Below are positions 1 to 6,559 of a stretch of DNA of 10,080 nucleotides, piece by piece. Every line of letters begins with the position of its first letter. The stretch's first letter is position 1. The notes beneath the pieces were generated by a model. That model did no database searches, was not told the DNA's origin, and saw nothing but the letters and a program-made list of their open reading frames with translations. Where the stretch lies: contig JAAMPI010001832.1 of assembly GCA_013054445.1 (NCBI GenBank), positions 1 through 10,080 of the forward strand, in the 5' to 3' direction. The position numbers and the translations under genes were made by a program. The DNA comes from Cudoniella acicularis (lineage: Eukaryota > Ascomycota > Leotiomycetes > Helotiales > Helotiaceae).

Positions 1-87
1 CCCCCACCTTCCCTTTCACTTCCCTCCAAAAGAGCCAGCCTCCATGTTTTCTCCCAAGTATGAATTTTCTTGAGCCTACTATACACT

Positions 88-432
88 TTAATCTTCATCC
101 ATAGCCTCAGCCACAAGTTCCTCCCCTCCAACGCTCCAGACTGCCATTTCTTCAACCACCAGAGACATTATAGCTAGAGTGTATATCAAGCAGTCCAACG
201 GAATGAGACTAAATACACGGCCGAATCTGAGCCCTAAAATATCTCGCCCGTTTTTGCGAGCCCAGGAAATCATCAGACCCATCCCGACAAGCAGAAGTCG
301 AACAGTAAAAGTTGTCCATGGCGAAGCGTCAGAAGACGCAGGTGGTACCCATGATTTTTTCCCGCGAATACTATTTGAGGTGATCGAAGAGACTTTTGTG
401 GAATGCTCCCGCGGCTCGGGGGATGGGGCCAT
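88..432 (-). CDS. Small predicted two-pass membrane protein, unknown function
   Basis: This is an uninterrupted 114-residue frame that starts at an ATG in a near-ideal eukaryotic context (CACCATGG) and ends at TAA. The first 40 residues are polar and rich in Ser/Pro, with a basic patch near residues 23-26. Two hydrophobic stretches follow, about residues 41-57 and 72-93, separated by a basic Arg/Lys/Gly loop. The C-terminus is acidic (EELVAEAMDED). The layout suggests a small integral membrane protein with two helices. I do not recognise the family and assign no function. Support for reality is the start context, the clear membrane pattern and the lack of a better frame. The overlapping plus-strand frame has no such character. 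Further exons cannot be excluded. The gene stands alone, transcribed away from the GMC gene, with about 1.5 kb between the two starts. Confidence 0.55.
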   Translation of the reverse strand: MAPSPEPREHSTKVSSITSNSIRGKKSWVPPASSDASPWTTFTVRLLLVGMGLMISWARKNGRDILGLRFGRVFSLIPLDCLIYTLAIMSLVVEEMAVWSVGGEELVAEAMDED

Positions 433-1159
433 GGTGATGTGGTAATGTTCTGAGCTGAGATTTAGATTTTGAGGGTTGATTTGCTCAAGTGATGCCTCGA
501 ATAAAAACTTCAGAACAGAATATATTGAGCTGAATTTGAAGAACTAAGTGATTCGGATTTTGAGACAATCTAAAAGTGATTAATAGCTAAGTCAAATGGC
601 TTCTTTAATCCATCACTGAGACTATCTGATAGCCTGCTACTTGCACTCCAGGTTCCTGCAAATGAACCGTCACCTCATCGTTTCAGAACATCCGCGGCAT
701 GTGCTTGCGTCAGCGTTTGCGTACGTCTGTGAGAACAGTTATTCTGTATGCAAATGCGATTGCTGTATGAATACGAAAAGGCGTTCTTGGAGCGCCAATA
801 GAAGTGGTGGAGGACATCGCCGGGGCTGCGTTCGTGTTCCGGCCCCGAGCCAAGGAAAATCAGATGCGAGTGAGTAGATTCAGCTGAACAAAAACAAAAC
901 ACGGTATTTGTCACTGCATACTAAATCTCAAGGCTTGTATGCGAACTCACTTCATGTACAAACCAAGGAATGATTTGGAATCATATGCCCAGTCGACATC
1001 GGGAAGTCACTAAAAGGGGAAGAAAAGGGGAGATTCGTTAGAATAAAGGCCCCTGTAGTGACTCATACTACGACCGGAACAACAACACAATCGGTCTGCG
1101 CGAGAGTAATTTGTCCTTCCGGATACTAGCGTTTGAGTGTTGAATAAAAATTGTTTACA
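433..1159. other. Intergenic stretch without a supported gene
   Basis: About 700 bases that would include the promoter of the minus-strand membrane-protein gene. Short open frames lie near 641-914 on both strands, but they overlap each other, have no recognisable domain and look random in composition. No tRNA, repeat array or strong promoter motif was seen. Confidence 0.5.
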
Positions 1160-1198
1160 TACGCAATATAACTGTAACCATTACAGTATTATTTCGTA
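1160..1198. repeat. Imperfect hairpin, 18-bp arms
   Basis: The arms are 1160-1177 and 1181-1198 around a 3-base loop (CCA). The inner seven pairs (ACTGTAA / TTACAGT) are perfect and there are three mismatches in all. It may be a decayed miniature element or a structured non-coding site. No flanking target duplication was identified. Confidence 0.4.
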
Positions 1199-1492
1199 TT
1201 GTGCTTGATTAATGCCCACACAACTAAGCAAAGAGTTGCTAAGGCTTACTCAGGGGCACATCGCCAGATTATGGCGTCCAAACCCCCGGATCTTGGCGGA
1301 CAGGTGCCTGTAAATTAGCCATTATTCGCAACGATATGCGACGGAACACTTGCAATTCTAAGCTAAACACCTATCGTAGATTCAATAACGCAATAATAAT
1401 TAACATATAAATTTACCTCAGTATTCAGTTATTATTTAATGCTTCCCAATCCCTAACTAAAGCTTCCCACGAGGCTTAAAAGGATATACCGA

Positions 1493-1507
1493 CTCGGCCC
1501 GACCGAG
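1493..1507. promoter_or_regulatory. Candidate Zn2Cys6 site CGG-N5-CCG
   Basis: CTCGG-CCCGA-CCGAG is a perfect 5-bp inverted repeat with a 5-base spacer, about 400 bp upstream of the GMC start codon. Inverted CGG half-sites are the usual target form of fungal Zn2Cys6 binuclear cluster regulators. That it controls the GMC gene is inference from position only. Confidence 0.35.
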
Positions 1508-1523
1508 AGCCACTTTGTTATAA

Positions 1524-1528
1524 CCAAT
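1524..1528 (+). promoter_or_regulatory. CCAAT box
   Basis: A CCAAT pentamer lies 375 bp upstream of the GMC start, a plausible position for the fungal HapB/C/E-type CCAAT-binding complex. A five-base match is weak evidence alone. Confidence 0.25.
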
Positions 1529-1641
1529 CAGCATCCCTAAATTCATAGTGATTTGTTTTTGTGCCTGTTTGATTTTAATATCCGTAAATTAGCAAATGGA
1601 CTCTGGTATTGGAGTCCCAGGGCGCTGGGATCAGCATCCCT
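1527..1641 (+). repeat. Pair of 12-bp direct repeats in the GMC upstream region
   Basis: ATCAGCATCCCT occurs at 1527-1538 and again, identically, at 1630-1641. The copies are 103 bp apart and both are upstream of the GMC gene. A second, imperfect direct repeat begins where the second copy ends: TTTCAGGCT at 1641-1649 recurs at 1784-1792, with similar sequence for about eight more bases. These may be duplicated control modules or remnants of an old duplication. Confidence 0.45.
1615..1630. repeat. Perfect hairpin TCCCAG-GGCG-CTGGGA
   Basis: A 6-bp perfect stem with a 4-base loop, immediately before the second copy of the 12-bp direct repeat. It could be a protein-binding palindrome in the GMC promoter; function unknown. 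Confidence 0.35.
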
Positions 1642-1656
1642 TTCAGGCTATACTGG

Positions 1657-1668
1657 GCCGGGACCGGC
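1657..1668. promoter_or_regulatory. Palindrome GCCGG-GA-CCGGC
   Basis: A perfect 5-bp inverted repeat with a 2-base spacer, 235 bp upstream of the GMC start. It also contains a direct CGG-N3-CGG pair. Like the site at 1493-1507 it is a candidate target for a Zn2Cys6 regulator; the functional link is inferred. Confidence 0.3.
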
Positions 1669-1717
1669 TGGCAGCGCTCATACTCGGGAGGAACACTTCA
1701 CATGAACTGATCATCAA

Positions 1718-1727
1718 TATATATTAA
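1718..1727 (+). promoter_or_regulatory. TATA-like element of the GMC gene
   Basis: TATATATTAA lies about 180 bp upstream of the start codon, followed by a pyrimidine-rich stretch (TTTCTGTACTACTTCGTTTCTC) typical of fungal transcription starts. Position and composition fit a core promoter, but no transcript evidence is available. Confidence 0.35.
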
Positions 1728-1902
1728 GTTTCTGTACTACTTCGTTTCTCACACCGAGTAGTTGGGAGAGGGGTCACAAATCATTTCAGGCTGTACCTGG
1801 AAACCTTATTCAAAAGCGTAAATATTCCACATCTGAATTTTTACACCACCGTGAAACTTTCGCTTTGATTTCTCTGATTTCAGTGCAGCAAATAAACTAG
1901 GT

Positions 1903-4108
1903 ATGATGTGTTCCAAAAGGTTTCTGGCAGCAGTTGTCTCGGCTTTTGCAATCGTTGTTTCTGCTCTTCCAAAGTCAGCCACTCAAGCGCAGCATTTTAC
2001 TCGCTCAGAAGATATAGCTTCTTCTTACGACTACATTATTATCGGAGGAGGAACGTCAGGCTTGACAGTCGCTGACAGGTTAACCGAAGACGAAAATTGT
2101 TCGTACAGCTCACTCTCATCCAAGTGCGAATCAACGAGCTGACCTTTCCACAGCTACCGTCCTAGTGATAGAATATGGATATTTCGAAGTATCAATGAAT
2201 CCCGATGATTTCAACTTGAGAAACTCACCTGGAGAAATGTGGTATAATATTACCTCTGTCGGCAGTAAGAAAATTTTTGTCGGTGCTGGATGTGCCGTTG
2301 GAGGAAGCTCTGCTATTAACAGCATGATTTTCATGCGTGGAACTTCGGAAGATTATGATCGATGGGGTGAGCTTGGAGGTTATGGTTCAAATTGGAATTG
2401 GGAAAATATGTTGTATTATTTTAAGAAGGTTTGAGAACCGGTAGCCAAGAGGAGCACCTGTTGATAACACGGACAGAGTGCAACGTTTACTCCTCCAGAT
2501 GCCCAGCTCGTCAAAGACCACCATATAGATTACGATATCAGGACCGCCTGGGGTGGGAATGGACCCGTTCAAGCCAGTTGGCCAAGTTTTATGTATCCTG
2601 GTGTCAGTAAGTAAATTCCCCACTGTTAGTTGCTAAAGATTTACTAACAATTGTAGAGATAATGTACGACGCATGGAAAGGGTTCCCCGGAATGACTTTC
2701 CCAAAAGACGGATCGGAAGGCAAAGCTGGAATGATCTGGATACCAACCTCAGTAGACCCAAAGAACGAAACTCGATCTTATGCCCGACCAGCTCATTTCG
2801 ACAGAGTAAAAGGCAGAAACAATTATGGACTGATAACTGGGCACAAGGTGGTCAAAATTAACTTTGCCACAGAAGATGGATCAATAACAGCAGAAAGTGT
2901 GACGGCCACCTCGAGATCCGGGAACGGCACAACAAAAGTCACTGCAAATAAGGAAATCATTCTTGCAGCTGGTACAATTCACACTCCGCAGATTTTACAA
3001 CTCAGTGGTGTCGGTCCTCGGTCACTTCTGGAATCTGCTAATATTACAGTGGTGCATGATCTTCCTGGGGTTGGACAGAATTTCCACGACCATTCTTACT
3101 TTCCAATGGAATTTAATTGTAAGAGATAGGTCGACATCTCCTTTAAGGTTAGCAACTAAATAATTAGTTAACACCAATGTTTTTCCGAATCCGACTCTGC
3201 TCAAGTCCAACCAGACATTCCTAAACCAAGCTCAGGCGATATGGGACCATAACAAAAAGGGTGACTTCCTTTACCCCAGAACTTGAAATACAAAATCTTC
3301 ATCTAATAAGTTCCAAGGTCCATTATCTGTTGTCGGCCCCAGTTTAATCGCCCAACCCAGTCTCTCAGTCATTTCCCCAGACGCATACCTCTCAATCGCG
3401 TCCGATCTAGAGGAACTGGACCCCGCGAGTGTTCTACCCCAAGATGCAGATGAAACGATCATAGCAGGTTACACAGCTCAACTAAAGCTCATGGCAGCAG
3501 CATTAAAATCAAACAATACGTCCTGGCTCCAATTCTCCCTCCGCGGCGAAGCGAAATTCAATGTGCCAAATATACACGCACTGAGCCGCGGCAGTGTTAA
3601 CATCAACATATCAAGCCCGAATAGCGAGCCGGTGGTTGATTACCGGGCTCTCACAAACCCTATCGATATCCGCGTAAATGTTGAGTTGCTCAAAAGTATC
3701 AAAAGCTATTTTGCAAGAGCAGGGGAGATACAAAAACTCTCACCAGTTGAAATAACGCCTGGTGTGAATGTGACGTCGGAAAAAGACATGACTACGTGGC
3801 TAAAAAAAGCTCTTAACCCGAGTATATTTCATCCTGTGGGGACTTGTGCGAAGATGCCACTTGAATATGGCGGAGTTGTTGATGAGGATTTGAGAGTGCA
3901 TGGCATTCAGGGGCTTAGTGTTGTGGATGCTAGTATTATGCCTTTGGTTGTTGGTGCTACTACGCAGGCAACTGTTTATGCTGTTGCGGAAAAGGTAATA
4001 TGATTGCATTCCCGAGGCTTTCTTGTATCCCCGTTTTAGGAGTTAAGTCATAAGAATTTCTGCTAATAATAAAAATAGGCCGCAGATTTGATAAAGGCCA
4101 GAGCTTGA
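1903..4108 (+). CDS. Secreted GMC-family FAD oxidoreductase, seven exons, 620 aa
   Basis: Exons are 1903-2098, 2154-2428, 2477-2606, 2657-3118, 3168-3260, 3318-3994 and 4079-4108. All introns are GT-AG and 48-84 nt; one carries TACTAAC. The sum is 1863 nt, so 620 codons and a stop. Residues 1-21 look like a signal peptide. The FAD-binding GGGTSG is at 48-53 with E72 at the end of beta-2. The first GMC signature region is about 115-136 ([14 protein letters not shown]) and the second is 305-321 ([16 protein letters not shown]). H557 in HPVGTC is the first catalytic base. At least eight N-glycosylation sequons fit secretion. Members oxidise alcohols or act in secondary metabolism (aryl-alcohol oxidase, patulin synthase and versicolorin B synthase relatives); the substrate here is unknown. 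The usual second catalytic His/Asn aligns with T600. Intron 1 starts GTTCGT and intron 5 ends AAG, both less typical, yet they are the sites that keep frame and family alignment. The length fits the family. No partner gene is nearby. Confidence 0.93.
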
Positions 4109-4340
4109 AAAATGGCCTCCAGTTTCATTACTTAATGATCTCTGATAAAGTGGATTAGAATGGAAAAAGAGTTGCATCTAGCTTTAAGGAACACTAATCT
4201 CTCAGCGAATACCAAAACTCGCTCATTCTGATGCGGTAATAATACTAATTATTGCCTGTGATCATAAAAATCGGTCGATTATCGCAATATAAGAAGAATG
4301 TCTAATACTAATAGTACTGATATTTTATTATATAGTGATT
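4109..4340. other. 3' flank of the GMC gene
   Basis: An AT-rich stretch with several A-rich tracts where polyadenylation would be expected. No gene, repeat or RNA structure was supported here. Confidence 0.4.
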
Positions 4341-4431
4341 TATTACATCGCAATCGCGATACAGCTGCCTTGCCTAACCTCGCTAAGCCCCGCGTTCGGA
4401 GGCGTATTACGATCGCGATTGCGAAGTACTA
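4341..4431. repeat. Inverted repeat with 20-bp arms, 51-base loop
   Basis: Arms 4341-4360 and 4412-4431 match at 18 of 20 positions in inverted orientation, including a perfect 13-bp core TCGCAATCGCGAT / ATCGCGATTGCGA. The loop is GC-richer than its surroundings. Related ATCGCGAT words recur near 4580 and 6273. This is the size and form of a tiny MITE or a hairpin remnant. No target duplication could be fixed. Confidence 0.45.
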
Positions 4432-4921
4432 TGTAATTACCTTAGTATTTCACGATGGAACTTAAATATAACTTTTTGAGGAAGTTGTAGTTATCTGTAG
4501 AACTTTCTGATCGTAAATGGACCGCGATTTGGGCTCGTAATAATTTATATTAGCTGCGCACAGCAAAGCCTGCGTTTTGAATCGCGATCACAATTGAGCT
4601 CTGGCGAGGCCGTCAAAAGACTTGATACGTCCGCGGGATACACATAATTGACATAGAAAGTCGTGAAAAGTGGGAGATAAAGGGGGGAAGTATACCAAGG
4701 ACTATTGTATCCAGTGCTTTTGGGTTATATAGTGTATTGAAGGTCTGTTATTGGTTCCCAACGGGTGTCACGAGTCTTCTATATCACGTGCTAGGATTCC
4801 TGTTATATATAGTCCCGAGCATAGATGTTTATTCAATCTTCTAGTAGAGATCAAAAATTAGACGTGAGGATATCTTCTACACAGTATAGACAGAGTATGT
4901 AGTCAAATGCTTAGGCAAAAA
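4432..4921. other. Gene-free AT-rich stretch with promoter-like motifs
   Basis: No coding frame is credible. A CACGTG at 4785-4790 lies about 20 bases before a TATA-like TTATATATAG, the same order of motifs as in the LTR at 8360. A decayed solo LTR is possible, but matching ends and a target duplication are missing. Confidence 0.3.
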
Positions 4922-4947
4922 CATGACTTTCGCATACGAAAGTCATG
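4922..4947. repeat. Perfect 11-bp hairpin with 4-base loop
   Basis: CATGACTTTCG, loop CATA, CGAAAGTCATG. The stem is perfect over 11 pairs. A further direct copy of AAGTCATG occurs at 5053-5060. Such a tight hairpin outside a gene is more likely a transposable-element terminus or recombination product than an ordinary promoter site. Confidence 0.5.
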
Positions 4948-4971
4948 GGTCGTAGGCCCTATTTACTCGTT

Positions 4972-5127
4972 CCTGGGTTAAAAATGAGGATATATTTTTG
5001 AGCGGAAGTGGAGAGCCTACGATTTGAATACGAGCCCCGTGAGAATAAGCGGAAGTCATGTTTCATAGGGAGACCATAGAAGTTTTTGGAATAATATATA
5101 AGAATATATCCTCTTTTTTCACCTAGG
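4972..5127. mobile_element. Small terminal-inverted-repeat element (MITE candidate)
   Basis: The left end reads CCTGGGTTAAAAATGAGG and continues into ATATATT. The right end, read in reverse complement, is CCTAGGTGAAAAAAGAGG followed by ATATATT. The ends match over about 24 bp with three mismatches and enclose 156 bp with no coding capacity. Flanks are GTT on the left and GTA on the right, so no clean target duplication remains. The superfamily is not assigned. Confidence 0.45.
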
Positions 5128-5368
5128 GTAGACCCCCAGACCCCTGTCGCTACGCGAGGCCTTAGTCAGCGGTTAATACCTGATTTCTATTGTGCATCGA
5201 TGCCTGAACGCATAGGTATATATGTGAAGTCCTGTGACTTTGGAAATGATTTTTAGCCAATTAGAATGCGAGGAAGGAGGCCCGAGTGGAATAAAAGTAA
5301 TCGCAAGCTCTAATAAATATACTGCTATGTACACGAGGCCCTGTCTACCTGCTATATACCGATAATAA
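5128..5368. other. Gene-free spacer before the Harbinger-like MITE
   Basis: No coding frame is supported. A small perfect inverted repeat, AAGTC-CTGT-GACTT, is at 5227-5240. Nothing else was recognised. Confidence 0.35.
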
Positions 5369-5506
5369 GGGCTTGTTTGGCACCGTGCTAGGACTTTTCA
5401 ATACTAGTATTATACTAAATACCCATATACCAGTATTCCTCGTATTCTTCACGATACAGGCAGGTACTTAGAGGCCAGTATATAGGCAGTATATAAAGCG
5501 TTTGGC

Positions 5507-5567
5507 TTGTCACGACCCGTGACAAATCATGTGACTGGATCGGAGGATCTGAACGATCCCGTGATCC
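5507..5567. repeat. Palindrome cluster inside the MITE
   Basis: TTGTCACG-ACC-CGTGACAA at 5507-5525 is a perfect 8-bp hairpin. It is followed at 5537-5567 by two GGATC words (5537, 5545) and two GATCC words (5555, 5563) in fully symmetric spacing 5-3-5-5-5-3-5. Both can fold as hairpins and may be subterminal protein-binding or structural motifs of the MITE. Confidence 0.5.
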
Positions 5568-5700
5568 ATACCAAGCACGACCTATATAGCCATATAGTTT
5601 TCCTTTGTAGAGCTGTGCGTTCAATTTACTTATACAATCTTAGCAAGATAACTTTCTACCTAATCTGCTTGACACTTCATCGTACGACTAAACCAACGCC

Positions 5701-5724
5701 TCACGTGATATAACATACCACGTG
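5701..5724. promoter_or_regulatory. Paired CACGTG motifs
   Basis: CACGTG occurs at 5702-5707 and 5719-5724, 17 bp apart, each with flanking bases that extend it to TCACGTGA or CACGTGAC. CACGTG is the target of bHLH proteins of the Cbf1/Pho4 type. Inside a MITE this could be incidental. Confidence 0.3.
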
Positions 5725-5889
5725 ACCACAGAACGTTACATGGCTCTCTCTATATACTAGTATTCAATAATTAAGTATTTAAGTAAAAATAATTACGTTT
5801 TTTAAATACTAGCTATAACTATTATACTATTTAGCTAGTTTCCATATGCAATTGTTAATAGTAGCTACAAGTAATTGATTATCAAAAAA

Positions 5890-5907
5890 ATATATATATA
5901 TATATAT
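5890..5907. repeat. AT dinucleotide microsatellite, nine units
   Basis: An uninterrupted run of nine AT units preceded by a run of A residues, inside the Harbinger-like MITE. Confidence 0.9.
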
Positions 5908-6180
5908 TGCGACAAATACAGGTATATCATATTGCGAGGCTAGGCCTCTAGGGGCCTGTGGTGGGCTGAGTCGCGGGAGTCGGGAGTCCGTGTGGTCGGT
6001 TCTAGTATCTGGCTCAAATTGGTCTCCAAAGCACCTCTGGAGGTCAATTACGATGCTGACCAATTTGCACACGGGCAAATACTGGTACTTGTTTTGAGTT
6101 AAACACCTCCTTTTTGTACAGCATCCTGATACTGCATATTTAGGCCAAATACCAGTGTCTAGCGGTTGCTAAACAGGCCC

Positions 6181-6559
6181 TAAATCGCAACGCAAACAAA
6201 TATTAATAGAATTTAAACTAAACACCCTCCCCCTAGTACTGCGATAATATATGAAGCTTCCAGATCGCGAAGCGATGGCCTTTTGGTGTCGCAATACTTA
6301 GTTATACAAGAATTTTGGTTTTCGCTGAATCACAGCGCTATTGGCGATAGTATCCCAGACAAACCGGATAACTGTCCCGGAAATATTACGTATTATTTAC
6401 GTTATATGGTATAGAATTTTAAATGTAGATTTTAAGTAAAACCAGTAAAGAATTGACTTTTCATTGCAATCATCATTACATTTTTGAAGATATCTTGACA
6501 TGGAATTGCGCGTGACATTGAGAAAACTTGTTACTATGCCCCCTTTCAATGTATGGATA
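6181..6559. other. Spacer between the MITE and the coiled-coil gene
   Basis: No gene is supported. An imperfect inverted repeat pairs 6233-6247 (CTAGTACTGCGATAA) with 6287-6301; the two differ by one gap and mainly by transitions. The word GATCGCGAAGCGATGG near 6273 echoes the ATCGCGAT hairpin at 4341-4431. The last part is the 3' flank of the minus-strand coiled-coil gene. Confidence 0.3.

Larger units (their letters stand above)
5369..6180. mobile_element. PIF/Harbinger (Tourist-like) MITE, 812 bp
   Basis: The left terminus GGGCTTGTTTGGCACCG is matched by GGGCCTGTTTAGCAACCG when the right end is read in reverse complement, and both continue with GCTAG. The element is flanked on each side by TAA (5366-5368 and 6181-6183). 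A TAA (TWA) target duplication with GGGCC-TGTTT-type ends is diagnostic of PIF/Harbinger elements and Tourist MITEs. A subterminal inverted pair, TACCAGTATT at 5428-5437 and AATACTGGTA at 6078-6087, supports the boundaries. The interior has no transposase or other credible gene, so the element is non-autonomous. It carries several palindromes and an AT microsatellite, annotated separately. Confidence 0.7.

Noticed and set aside
179..445. Plus-strand 88-residue frame
   Set aside because: It lies over the minus-strand membrane-protein gene, which has a better start context and clear membrane segments; this frame has no domain-like pattern.
641..914. Two overlapping small frames on opposite strands
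   Set aside because: They overlap each other, show no signal peptide, domain or conserved pattern, and could be chance frames in a GC-richer patch.
2131..3462. Antisense frames within the GMC gene
   Set aside because: They are shadows of the plus-strand exons, which carry all the family motifs.
1903..4003. GMC gene as a pseudogene with several stops
   Set aside because: Every stop falls inside or at the edge of a GT-AG intron, and the spliced frame is intact over 620 codons.
4745..4881. Solo LTR with CACGTG, TATA box and a CTACA end
   Set aside because: The motif order resembles an LTR, but no matching second copy, clear TG start or flanking duplication was found.
5415..6078. Small frames of 68-83 codons inside the MITE
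   Set aside because: They have low-complexity composition, no domains, and lie in a non-autonomous element with palindromes.
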